The notes beneath the pieces are model-generated. The model worked only from the letters and a program-made list of their open reading frames with translations. It searched no databases and was not told the DNA's origin. Shown here piece after piece: positions 6,918 to 13,889 of a stretch of DNA of 19,396 nucleotides. Position 1 is the stretch's first letter; each line of letters begins with the position of its first letter. A program made the position numbers and the translations under genes. Source of the DNA: CAZBQC01 sp964494015 (GTDB lineage Bacteria > Bacillota_I > Bacilli_A > RF39 > UBA660); NCBI GenBank assembly GCA_964494015.1, contig CAZBQC010000016.1, positions 1 to 19,396 of the forward strand. The letters are read 5' to 3'.

Positions 6918-8184
6918 TTTAGATCAAGATATTTACTTTGAAAAGTTAGATAATGGTTTAGATGTTTATTTAGTGCCTTTTGCCAACAAAAATGGTTATT
7001 ACATAAGTTATGGAGTAAAATTTGGTTCGATTGATACCTGTTTTATTCCCGCTTCGAAGAAAGATTATGTCACGATGCCCGATGGTATTACTCACTTTTT
7101 GGAACATAAATTATTCGAGCAGGAAAAAGGCGAAAAACCAAACGAGTTTTATTCTAAAAATGGTAGCACGGTCAATGCTCAAACTAATTTTATCAATACT
7201 CGCTACATCGTCATGGGAACGAAAGCAATCAAAGAAGATTTGAACTATCTATTAGACTTTGTCTCTTCTCCATATTTTACAGATGAGAACATCGAAAAAG
7301 AAAAGGGAATTATAGCTGAAGAAATAAAAATGTATGATGATGAACCAGACTGGATCTTAGATCGGACAACGAGAGAAATGACTTTTAGCAAATCACCATA
7401 TAAAGAGGATATTGCTGGCACTATTAAAACGATCAGTAAAATTACGAAAGAAGATTTATACGACTGCTATCATACCTTTTATACGCCTAATAATATGTTT
7501 TTGATTATAACTGGAAAATTTGATCAAAATGAAATAATGGAAATTATCAAAAATAACCAATCTCTTAAAGCTTTAAAACCGGTTAAAAAGATAGTTAAAA
7601 AGAAGTATCAGGAACCAAAAGAAGTCGTCTGCAAATACAAAGAATTGAAGTTAAATATTACTATTCCTAAAGCCAACTATGTCATCAAGCTAGAAAGAAA
7701 TAAATTCTCGATTAAGGACAACAAAGTTTTATCCTTATATATGTCTTTTCTTTTAGATCTTCTTTTTAGTAGCAGTACCTCAGAATTTGTCGAAAGAGCA
7801 AAAATTAATAAATGGTTGCTTGCTTTGTATTATGGTTTTAGTACAGCAATGAACGAATACTTAATATGGGAATTTTCAGCTGAAACCAATCAGCCAGAAA
7901 AGTTTCTTGAAGAATTTAAGAAAGAACTTAAGAATATTCAAGTCAAAGAAGCTGATTTTGAAAGAATTAAAAAGGGTTGGATTGCCGACGAAGTAAGAAG
8001 ATTAGATTCTATCTATCGAACCTTAAATGCTTTACAACGGGATCTAACTATCTATGGAGAGATATATCCTAATAAAATAGATTTAATCAGAAAATTAAAA
8101 TTTGAAACTTTGACTAAAATGATTAAGGAATTAGACTTTACTAACAGTGCAACTTTGATTGCCTTACCAAAAGAGAACAAATAG
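6886..8184 (+). CDS. M16 zinc metallopeptidase, catalytic subunit (YmfH-like)
   Basis: A 432-residue pitrilysin-family protein with an intact inverted zinc motif H70-F-L-E73-H74 and the distal glutamate in 'GIIAEEIKMYDDEP' (about 141-154). The size fits a two-domain M16B protein. The matching upstream subunit lacks the ligands, so the two probably form a heterodimer with one active site. Substrates of the Bacillus YmfF/YmfH pair are not firmly known; M16B relatives process peptides. GGAGG at 6875-6879 is six bases from ATG 6886. A terminator hairpin starts within the last codons. Confidence 0.93.
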   Translation: MKMQKKIPIPNLDQDIYFEKLDNGLDVYLVPFANKNGYYISYGVKFGSIDTCFIPASKKDYVTMPDGITHFLEHKLFEQEKGEKPNEFYSKNGSTVNAQTNFINTRYIVMGTKAIKEDLNYLLDFVSSPYFTDENIEKEKGIIAEEIKMYDDEPDWILDRTTREMTFSKSPYKEDIAGTIKTISKITKEDLYDCYHTFYTPNNMFLIITGKFDQNEIMEIIKNNQSLKALKPVKKIVKKKYQEPKEVVCKYKELKLNITIPKANYVIKLERNKFSIKDNKVLSLYMSFLLDLLFSSSTSEFVERAKINKWLLALYYGFSTAMNEYLIWEFSAETNQPEKFLEEFKKELKNIQVKEADFERIKKGWIADEVRRLDSIYRTLNALQRDLTIYGEIYPNKIDLIRKLKFETLTKMIKELDFTNSATLIALPKENK

Positions 8185-8195
8185 TTCTTTTTTCT
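8171..8195 (+). terminator. Rho-independent terminator overlapping the M16 gene end
   Basis: AAGAGAAC (8171-8178) pairs with GTTCTTTT (8184-8191) with one G-U pair and a 5-base loop, running into a T-rich tract. The loop and 3' arm contain the TAG stop at 8182-8184. Confidence 0.55.
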
Positions 8196-8224
8196 TTTAC
8201 AAAAAAGTTAATTTGTATTATACT
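8196..8224 (+). promoter_or_regulatory. Sigma-A promoter for rmuC
   Basis: TTTACA (8196-8201) and TATACT (8219-8224) are separated by 17 bases, immediately after the terminator of the M16 pair. GAGGAG at 8239-8244 precedes ATG 8251. Confidence 0.7.
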
Positions 8225-8250
8225 TATATTGATAATATGAGGAGTAATTT

Positions 8251-9336
8251 ATGGAATATATAATTATTGGTTTACTTTTAGTTTTGATTATTTTAATAGT
8301 CATGGTTCTAGTTAGGAAGAATGACGATAAAGATATGATTGAGAGACTGGGTAGATTTGAAGTCAATGTCACTAAAGAAATCGGAGATTTTAAGAATAAT
8401 TTTGGTAAGGAATTAACTGAGGACTTTAATCGATTAAACGAGAAGATTGAAACTAAATTGATGGTAATCAATGAAAAAGTTAATGAGAGATTAGATCAGA
8501 ATTTTGAAAAGACTAACAAGACCTTTATCAATGTTTTAGAACGTCTTAGTAAGATTGATGAAGCTCAAAAGAAGATCGATAACTTATCTAATGATATTGT
8601 TTCTCTACAGAGTATTCTGACTGATAAAAAAAGTCGCGGTATTTTTGGAGAAGTTAATTTATATCATATCCTAAGTAGTATTTTTGGTAAGAATGATAGT
8701 ATTTATCAGACTCAGTATCTGCTTCCTAATGGGACGATAGCTGACTGTGTTTTGTTTGCTCCTGAACCATTGGGCACAATTGCCATCGACTCCAAATTTC
8801 CGTTGGAAAATTATCGATTTATGGTCGATAAGAAACTTTCTCAATTGGAACGAGATATGTATGAAAAACAGTTTAAGGCTGATGTTCGAAAACATATCGA
8901 TGCCATCAGTAGTAAATATATCATTGACGGGGTAACAACTAATCAGGCGATTATGTTTTTGCCAGCTGAGGCAATTTTTGCTGAGATTAATGCCTATCAC
9001 TCTGAAATTGTCGACTATGCCTATAAAAAACATGTTTGGATTACTTCACCGACGACCTTGATTTCGACTCTAACGGTTATTCAAATGATTATTAAAAACA
9101 TCGAACGAGATAAATATACTTCGATTATTCATGAAGAGTTAAATAAACTAGGGATCGAATTTGGAAGATATAAAGAACGCTGGGACAAATTATCAAGAAG
9201 TATTCAATCTGTCAATAAGGATGTCGAAAATTTCCAAGTTACAACTGATAAGATCATGAAAAAATTTACGAGCATTAATAATGTTCAAATGGATAAACTA
9301 GAAGAAGGAGATACTAATAACAATGAAGAGATCTAA
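8251..9336 (+). CDS. rmuC: DNA recombination protein RmuC
   Basis: A 361-residue protein with an N-terminal membrane segment (about 3-22), a long predicted coiled coil (about 35-120) and a nuclease-like RmuC domain. Characteristic blocks are 'KSRGIFGEVNLYHIL' (about 127-141), 'DSKFPLENY' (about 180-188) and 'AIMFLPAEAIFAEI' (about 233-246). The Asp/Lys of 'DSKFP' resemble the PD-(D/E)XK active site expected in this family. RmuC limits some DNA rearrangements in E. coli; its biochemical role is unclear. It overlaps the next gene by 14 bases. Confidence 0.95.
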   Translation: MEYIIIGLLLVLIILIVMVLVRKNDDKDMIERLGRFEVNVTKEIGDFKNNFGKELTEDFNRLNEKIETKLMVINEKVNERLDQNFEKTNKTFINVLERLSKIDEAQKKIDNLSNDIVSLQSILTDKKSRGIFGEVNLYHILSSIFGKNDSIYQTQYLLPNGTIADCVLFAPEPLGTIAIDSKFPLENYRFMVDKKLSQLERDMYEKQFKADVRKHIDAISSKYIIDGVTTNQAIMFLPAEAIFAEINAYHSEIVDYAYKKHVWITSPTTLISTLTVIQMIIKNIERDKYTSIIHEELNKLGIEFGRYKERWDKLSRSIQSVNKDVENFQVTTDKIMKKFTSINNVQMDKLEEGDTNNNEEI

Positions 9337-9871
9337 TTTTTTTGCTTACTTGTATTTTATTGGTTCAGTACTTTACGCTGTCTATTTATTTAATAATAAT
9401 AATTCTGGGCAAGGGTTACTCCTCCTTTCTTATTTAAGTTTGCTCTTGATTCCACTTCTTGTGAAAAAAATCTTTAAAATAAAATTTAATGAAATAATCT
9501 TGAGTTCTTACTATATTTTTCTAATTTTAGCGTCCCTTCTAGGAGTATTCATGAAGTTTTATAGTACAGTATCATGGTACGATGACTTTGTTCATTTTCT
9601 GTCAGGTTTCTTGACGTCCTACTTAGGTCTTTTAATTATAAGAAGTTATAAGATCCGTAATAAAGGCTTAACTATTTTATTTATTATTGTTTTTTCCCTA
9701 GGAGTAGCAGTTTTTTGGGAGTTTTTCGAGTATACGATGGACATTCTTTTAGATAAAGACTTGCAGAAAGTGGCTCAGTATGGAATTAATGATACGATGA
9801 TAGACATGCTGATGGCTTTTGCGGCTTCGATTGTTTTTACGATCGGTTGGTTATTTAAAGCTAAGAAATAA
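9323..9871 (+). CDS. DUF2238/YjdF-like integral membrane protein
   Basis: A 182-residue protein with about five membrane helices. Conserved polar residues lie in or near helices: 'WYDDFVHFLSGF' (85-96), 'FWEFFEYTMD' (131-140) and 'INDTMIDM' (155-162). This Trp/Asp/His plus Trp-Glu plus Asn-Asp-Asp pattern resembles the YjdF/DUF2238 family, whose function is unknown. Clustered acidic and His residues facing the membrane could bind a metal, but that is inference. The ATG lies inside the end of rmuC, with AAGGAG 13 bases upstream, a long spacing, so translation is probably coupled to rmuC. A terminator follows at 9935-9967. Confidence 0.7.
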   Translation: MKRSNFFAYLYFIGSVLYAVYLFNNNNSGQGLLLLSYLSLLLIPLLVKKIFKIKFNEIILSSYYIFLILASLLGVFMKFYSTVSWYDDFVHFLSGFLTSYLGLLIIRSYKIRNKGLTILFIIVFSLGVAVFWEFFEYTMDILLDKDLQKVAQYGINDTMIDMLMAFAASIVFTIGWLFKAKK

Positions 9872-9875
9872 TGGT

Positions 9876-9917
9876 GGTTTAAATAACTAAAAGAGAATTT
9901 AGTTGTTCCTAAAAACC
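9876..9917 (+). other. Nested inverted repeat in a gene-free stretch
   Basis: GGTTT (9876-9880) with AAACC (9913-9917) encloses AACTAAA (9885-9891) with TTTAGTT (9898-9904) around an AGAGAA loop. It lies between the end of the DUF2238-like gene and its terminator. It could be a folded 3' UTR element or part of a small RNA; I match it to no known family. The rest of 9872-10068 holds the terminator at 9935-9967 and a small AGGAA/TTCCT inverted repeat (10022-10036), with no gene. Confidence 0.4.
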
Positions 9918-9934
9918 GAATAACTGAAAATAAT

Positions 9935-9967
9935 AATGAGATAAATTTAATTTACCTCATTTTTTTT
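9935..9967 (+). terminator. Rho-independent terminator
   Basis: AATGAG (9935-9940) pairs with CTCATT (9956-9961), then an A-C mismatch, then TAAAT (9942-9946) with ATTTA (9950-9954). A run of eight T residues follows (9960-9967). It ends the rmuC transcript. Confidence 0.85.
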
Positions 9968-10068
9968 ATCCTTATTTGGCAGATGTATATTCCTTTCTAA
10001 AACCCATCATAATATAAGTAGAGGAATTATTTTCCTTTAAAAAAATAAACTTTAATAAGGTGATGAGA

Positions 10069-10287
10069 GTGATTAGAATTTTATTTTTTCTAATTGGCTT
10101 TGGTCTCATGGTGATTGGTTCAGTCTATCTAATTACTTATCTAAACCTATTATCGATGGGGTTTGGTATGTCCAGTTACTGGTCATTTATCCTTAAAAGA
10201 ATCGAATGTTTTTTCTTACCCATAGGGTTTCTAATTACTAGTCTATCAATATTTATGAAGGGAAAAAATTATGATTTATATTTATGA
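10069..10287 (+). CDS. Small two-helix membrane protein of unknown function
   Basis: A 72-residue protein with two hydrophobic segments (about 2-26 and 46-63), a short polar loop and a basic tail. I do not recognise a family. Several starts are in frame (GTG 10060, ATG 10063, GTG 10069). The first two lie within AAGGTGATG (10057-10065), which is the genome's usual ribosome binding site, so GTG 10069, five bases after GGTGA, is the best start. It overlaps the following DUF3603-like gene by 17 bases, so the two are probably translated together. I see no clear promoter upstream. Confidence 0.65.
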   Translation: MIRILFFLIGFGLMVIGSVYLITYLNLLSMGFGMSSYWSFILKRIECFFLPIGFLITSLSIFMKGKNYDLYL

Positions 10288-10930
10288 TATTTTATTGAAT
10301 TTTAATAATAGTCGCCTCTATGAATTTTACGAATGGAACAAAAGTGACGATGTCATTCATGTCAAAAAAATCCCACTTTATAAAGTTGATAGCAAAGTAC
10401 TCGATGATTTTTTTGATTACAATGTCAAGATCGAAGAAAAGATCCATCTCAGTATTTTTAATAAAACCGAGATTTTTCGAAATAAAAAACATGATTTACT
10501 AAGTTATGTCACTCTTTATACCGATGGTTTCAGAGTTATGGCTATTGCTTATAACAAAGATGGTTTATCGGTAAGTAAAAGCAAATTATTACTGGATGAA
10601 GAAGATGAGATATTGGAAATATCTAGTCGTATTGAGAAGATTTGCATAGAATATAAGAGAATGAATAAAGTTCATGAGAATTTATTCATGACCAGAAAAG
10701 AGGAGGAAATTCGAAAATATTTAATTAATGACTTAAATATTACTTATCAAGAAAAAGAATTTAGTAAATTAAAATATTTATATAATGAGTATTTTGGAAA
10801 GGAAAAGGAAGATAGCAATTCCATGTACCAAGAACTTTTGCAGGCATTACTTAACGATGTTTCAAGCAAGAGTTATGATCTGTATGATATAATAAAACTT
10901 GCCAATCAAAGAGATAATGCTAAAATTTGA
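10271..10930 (+). CDS. DUF3603-like hypothetical protein
   Basis: A 219-residue soluble, acidic protein that opens with 'MIYIYDILLNFNNSRLYEFY' and continues 'EWNKSDDVIHVKKIPLYKVD'. This resembles the DUF3603 family of Bacilli, which begins with an I-Y-D-x-L-L-N motif; the name is from memory and is tentative. The C-terminal half (about 130-215) is helical and charged, with possible coiled coil. No catalytic motif is visible. It starts inside the small membrane protein gene behind AAGGGA. Its TGA stop (10928-10930) lies within the TTGACA -35 box of the next gene. Confidence 0.65.
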   Translation: MIYIYDILLNFNNSRLYEFYEWNKSDDVIHVKKIPLYKVDSKVLDDFFDYNVKIEEKIHLSIFNKTEIFRNKKHDLLSYVTLYTDGFRVMAIAYNKDGLSVSKSKLLLDEEDEILEISSRIEKICIEYKRMNKVHENLFMTRKEEEIRKYLINDLNITYQEKEFSKLKYLYNEYFGKEKEDSNSMYQELLQALLNDVSSKSYDLYDIIKLANQRDNAKI

Positions 10931-10958
10931 CAAAAAATATTCTTTTTGTTAGAATATT
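10927..10958 (+). promoter_or_regulatory. Strong extended -10 promoter with an embedded inverted repeat
   Basis: TTGACA (10927-10932), a 17-base spacer and TAGAAT (10950-10955), with TGT before the -10, make a near-consensus extended promoter for the ankyrin-like gene. A perfect inverted repeat, AATATTCT (10936-10943) and AGAATATT (10951-10958) with a 7-base gap, covers the spacer and -10. No T tract follows it, so it looks like an operator rather than a terminator. Confidence 0.75.
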
Positions 10959-10988
10959 AACTTGTCACATAAAAGAAAGGTGTATAAT

Positions 10989-11678
10989 ATGTTTTATGAT
11001 GAAAATCAAGCGATAAAAGCCTGTGAGGAAGAACCATCCCTGGTCTTCGAACTTATTAAAGAAGAATACATGGAGGTTGTCGATAAAGTACTTTCAAAGA
11101 AAAATTTTGATATTAATATCACCGATGCTGACAACAATGATGTCCTATCTAAATTACTTAAGACTAAACATTATGATTTAGTGCTTAAGTACATGAAAAA
11201 TAAGAATTGGGACATTAATCATCAAAATAATGATGGCGATGCGTTTGCCCATTTATTAGTAACTATCAATTATGTCTATGTTAAGGAAATAATTAGTGAA
11301 TTAAGAAAGAATAAAGAGTTTATTCCTAATATTAAAAATAATAAGGGCGAAACAATCCTAGATAAATCAATCAACAATAATTATATTTATACGACTGTTA
11401 AAATCTTGGAAGATGAAAGATTTGATAATATTGATATTGTTTCATTTAAGAATTTATACAATACTTATATTAAGAGTCATAATTACGGAAAGTATTCTCG
11501 TCTTAATAATCTGGAAGTAATAATTTCCAGTTTGGAAGAGAAGAAATTGTTGCCAAGAATGCAGAGATTAGTTGAATTAATAAAAGATAATATGGATAAG
11601 ATTAAAGAGGATTTGGTTCGAGATAATTTAAAGTCATTAGACCAGATGATCAATAATCTAATCAGAGAAAATGTTTAA
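10989..11678 (+). CDS. Ankyrin-repeat-like protein
   Basis: A 229-residue, probably cytoplasmic protein with degenerate ankyrin-type units of about 33-38 residues between residues 15 and 140. Repeating signals are 'NFDINITDADNNDVLSKLL', 'NWDINHQNNDGDAFAHLL' and 'FIPNIKNNKGETILDKSI', each a DIN-x(3)-ND/NKG turn followed by a helix. The C-terminal 80 residues are helical. Ankyrin repeats bind other proteins; the partner is unknown. I use ATG 10989 behind AAAGGTG rather than TTG 10962, which lies between the -10 box and the ribosome binding site, probably at or upstream of the transcription start. It is a single-gene transcript bounded by its own promoter and terminator. Confidence 0.75.
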   Translation: MFYDENQAIKACEEEPSLVFELIKEEYMEVVDKVLSKKNFDINITDADNNDVLSKLLKTKHYDLVLKYMKNKNWDINHQNNDGDAFAHLLVTINYVYVKEIISELRKNKEFIPNIKNNKGETILDKSINNNYIYTTVKILEDERFDNIDIVSFKNLYNTYIKSHNYGKYSRLNNLEVIISSLEEKKLLPRMQRLVELIKDNMDKIKEDLVRDNLKSLDQMINNLIRENV

Positions 11679-11700
11679 GACAGATTAAAACTGTCTTTTT
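11677..11700 (+). terminator. Rho-independent terminator
   Basis: AAGACAG (11677-11683) pairs perfectly with CTGTCTT (11691-11697) around a 7-base loop, followed by T residues to 11700. The stem begins in the TAA stop of the ankyrin-like gene. Confidence 0.85.
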
Positions 11701-11702
11701 CG

Positions 11703-11731
11703 TTGTCTAAATTAAAGATTTATGCTATATT
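11703..11731 (+). promoter_or_regulatory. Extended -10 promoter for the kinase-like/GT4 unit
   Basis: TTGTCT (11703-11708), a 17-base spacer and TATATT (11726-11731), preceded by TGC (extended -10). It lies right after the previous terminator; ATG 11750 follows a GGTGGGGA ribosome binding site. Confidence 0.7.
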
Positions 11732-11749
11732 ATTGCTTGGTGGGGAACT

Positions 11750-12415
11750 ATGGTTGTAAATAAGAAACAGATTGTTGAAAATTGTCAATGGTTAGGCTAT
11801 TATAACAATAGTGCAGTTTACAAATTAGATAATCAAACAGTTATAAAATTTATTAATAATATGGAAAGATATGCCAATAGTTTAAAACAACAATATGGTT
11901 TAGTTACTGATTCGATCGTTTATCCGAGGGAAGAAGCTAGAGAAGATAATAGAAGTGTCGGATATATCATGGATTTCGTCGATGGTATTCTGTCTTGTAA
12001 ACATGATTATAATGATTTAATGAAGTTAATAGATATCGCTAGTTTAGTTGAAAAAAGTATCAGGATAACCAGTGAATGTCATCTGTTACTTAATGATCTT
12101 CATATTTATAATGCTTTATTTAAAGAAGTTCTTAAAATAATTGATACGACGACGTATAAATATTATAAAGATCTTAATGTCGTTGCAATTAGAAGATTAA
12201 ACTACAAGATCTATAACGATTTTATGTTGGAACTTTTAGATAAAGCTAATAATTTTAGTAGAAATGATCTATACATAGTTTGTATGAGAAGTGTGAAACT
12301 ATTTAATTATCATGAATTATTTTTTCATGGGGACATACCTATTAGTGATTTACTAATAGAGATGCAGAAAGCTACCAAAGTTTTAACTTTGAGAGATCTT
12401 AAAAGATGTAGATGA
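11750..12415 (+). CDS. Putative protein-kinase-fold protein
   Basis: A 221-residue protein with a faint kinase-like plan. 'SAVYKLDNQTVIKF' (21-34) resembles the strands carrying the VAIK lysine (K33). 'VGYIMDFVDG' (about 70-79) sits where the hinge would be. 'LLNDLHIYNALF' (about 112-123) matches the catalytic-loop pattern D-L-H-x-x-N, and 'VLKIIDTTTY' (about 125-134) the metal-binding DFG position (I-I-D). There is no glycine-rich loop of standard form, and the C-lobe is short. It could be an aminoglycoside-phosphotransferase-type or protein kinase-like enzyme, or an inactive relative. It lies 14 bases upstream of the GT4 gene and shares its promoter, so it may act on glycolipid metabolism; that is inference. 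Confidence 0.5.
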   Translation: MVVNKKQIVENCQWLGYYNNSAVYKLDNQTVIKFINNMERYANSLKQQYGLVTDSIVYPREEAREDNRSVGYIMDFVDGILSCKHDYNDLMKLIDIASLVEKSIRITSECHLLLNDLHIYNALFKEVLKIIDTTTYKYYKDLNVVAIRRLNYKIYNDFMLELLDKANNFSRNDLYIVCMRSVKLFNYHELFFHGDIPISDLLIEMQKATKVLTLRDLKRCR

Positions 12416-12429
12416 AAGGAGTCTAATAG

Positions 12430-13452
12430 ATGAAAGTATTACTATACACAGAAGGGCTAAAAATGGTTGGTAAAAGTGGGTTAGGGAAGGCTATTAAACA
12501 TCAAAAGAAAGCCTTAGAGTATGAGAAAATTACCTATACTCTAGATCCAAAAGAAGATTACGATGTTGTTCATATTAACACTTATGGATTAAAGTCGATT
12601 CGTTTGTCTAAAAAAGCACGTAAATTAGGTAAAGCCATCGTTTATCATGCTCATTCGACCGAGGAAGATTTTAAAAATTCTTTTATTCTTTCAAACAGAC
12701 TTGCCCCTCTATTTAAAAAATTGATCTGTTATGCCTATAAATTAGGAGATGTCATTATTACTCCAACTCCTTATTCTAAGAAGTTATTAGAAAATTATCA
12801 CTTAAAGAGAGATATTTATGTTATATCTAATGGTATTGAAACTAACTTTTTCATGAAGGATAGGAAAAAGGGCGAATTGTTTAGAAAGAATTACGGTTAT
12901 AAGAAAACAGATAAAGTAGTGATGGGAATTGGTTTATACCTAGAGAGAAAAGGTATTTTAGATTTTGTCGAACTAGCTAAAAGAATGCCGGAATACAAAT
13001 TTATTTGGTTTGGTTACACTCCTCTTTATACGATTCCAAGAAAGATTAGAAAAGCTGTCAAAACTAAACTACCAAACTTAAATTTTGCTGGTTATGTCGA
13101 ACCTAGCATGATTAAAAAAGCGATGAATGGAGTCGACCTATATATTTTCCCAACTTTGGAAGAAACAGAAGGTATTCCGATCATTGAAGCTTGTGCCTGC
13201 AAAACTAATGCGATCGTTCGTGATATTAAAGTTTTCGATAAATGGTTAGAAGACGGAGTTAACATTTATAAGGCTAAAGATCTTGATGAATTTGAAGCCA
13301 AGATTAAAAAGTTCCTTGACAATAAATTACCCAGCTTGGTTGAAGAGGGATATAAAGTTGCTCAAGATCGTGATTTAAAGGTTGTCGGTAAACAATTAAG
13401 AAAAGTCTATGAAAAAGCTTTAACGAGAGTAAAGACTAGTCGTGTCAAGTAA
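12430..13452 (+). CDS. GT4 glycosyltransferase, glycolipid synthase-like (CpoA/LafB/BgsA type)
   Basis: A 340-residue GT-B fold enzyme. The N-terminal domain has 'SGLGKAIKHQKKAL' (16-29), 'VVHINTYG' (46-53) and 'YHAHSTEEDFKNSF' (72-85). The nucleotide-sugar domain has 'GLYLERKG' (168-175) and the E-x7-E motif in 'LEETEGIPIIEACA' (243-256; E245 and E253). The start and the 'HSTEEDF-NSF' block resemble the roughly 340-residue enzymes that build (di)glycosyl-diacylglycerol in streptococci and enterococci. Such enzymes work at the inner face of the membrane and supply glycolipid and teichoic-acid anchors. The exact sugar and acceptor cannot be read from sequence. AAAGGAG precedes ATG 12430. Confidence 0.8.
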   Translation: MKVLLYTEGLKMVGKSGLGKAIKHQKKALEYEKITYTLDPKEDYDVVHINTYGLKSIRLSKKARKLGKAIVYHAHSTEEDFKNSFILSNRLAPLFKKLICYAYKLGDVIITPTPYSKKLLENYHLKRDIYVISNGIETNFFMKDRKKGELFRKNYGYKKTDKVVMGIGLYLERKGILDFVELAKRMPEYKFIWFGYTPLYTIPRKIRKAVKTKLPNLNFAGYVEPSMIKKAMNGVDLYIFPTLEETEGIPIIEACACKTNAIVRDIKVFDKWLEDGVNIYKAKDLDEFEAKIKKFLDNKLPSLVEEGYKVAQDRDLKVVGKQLRKVYEKALTRVKTSRVK

Positions 13453-13467
13453 CGATTAGTTTTTTTT
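13435..13467 (+). terminator. Rho-independent terminator of the GT4 unit
   Basis: ACTAGTCGT (13435-13443) pairs with ACGATTAGT (13452-13460), with one G-U pair and an 8-base loop, and runs into seven or eight T residues. The 5' arm encodes the last residues of the glycosyltransferase and the loop contains the stop codon. Confidence 0.85.
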
Positions 13468-13483
13468 GTCAAATTAGCATGGA

Positions 13484-13518
13484 CATAATATCATAATAAA
13501 TATTATGAAATTCATAAT
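13484..13518 (+). promoter_or_regulatory. Overlapping palindromes built from CATAAT boxes (candidate operator)
   Basis: CATAAT occurs at 13484-13489, 13492-13497 and 13513-13518, and its complement ATTATG at 13502-13507. Together they form two overlapping palindromes: 13491-13508 (8-bp arms, 2-base centre) and 13502-13518 (8-bp arms, single central A). A weak promoter, TTGTCA (13466-13471), 17 bases, TATCAT (13489-13494), overlaps the first box. The array precedes the 'YNPLW' gene and is a plausible repressor site. Confidence 0.45.
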
Positions 13519-13586
13519 TTTCGTGATAAAATATCGATAGAAGATCTTGATAATTTAAAGAAGATAAATAAAATTGAGGTGTAATG

Positions 13587-13793
13587 ATGAGTAAATATAA
13601 TCCTTTATGGAAATATCTTAGAGATAATGGAGATAAACAAATAAAGCTTACTTTCCAAGAAATTAAAAATATTATTGATTTTGACATTGATCACTCGTTT
13701 TTAACATATAAAAAGGAAGCAAAAGAATATGGATATGAAGTTGGAAAAATATCACTGAAAGAGAAACATATTACTTTTATAAAACTAAAATAG
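13587..13793 (+). CDS. Small 'YNPLW' protein, DUF7662-like
   Basis: A 68-residue protein beginning 'SKYNPLWKYLRDNGDKQIKL', then 'TFQEIKNIIDF' and 'DHSFLTYKKEAKEYGYEVG'. The N-terminal Y-x-P-L-W-x-Y-L followed by L-T-F-x-E-I is shared by a widespread family of small bacterial proteins of unknown function, often in accessory DNA; the DUF number is from memory. ATG 13584 and 13587 are both possible. The GAGGTG at 13576-13581 is five bases from 13587, which I prefer. It sits between the CATAAT array and a broken KilA-N gene, consistent with an acquired patch. Confidence 0.7.
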   Translation: MSKYNPLWKYLRDNGDKQIKLTFQEIKNIIDFDIDHSFLTYKKEAKEYGYEVGKISLKEKHITFIKLK

Positions 13794-13889
13794 AACCTAA
13801 TTTTAATCTTTAGATATTCTATATTAATATGTTTATTTAGGTCAAAAGATTTAATAAAGGATAAAATATTAATAGACTGGAGACGACTT

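Noticed and set aside
8671..9033. A 120-codon open frame on the minus strand inside rmuC
   Set aside because: It lies wholly within the well-supported RmuC domain, has no ribosome binding site and no recognisable protein pattern.
10936..10958. Terminator for the DUF3603-like gene
   Set aside because: The inverted repeat is not followed by T residues and coincides exactly with a promoter.
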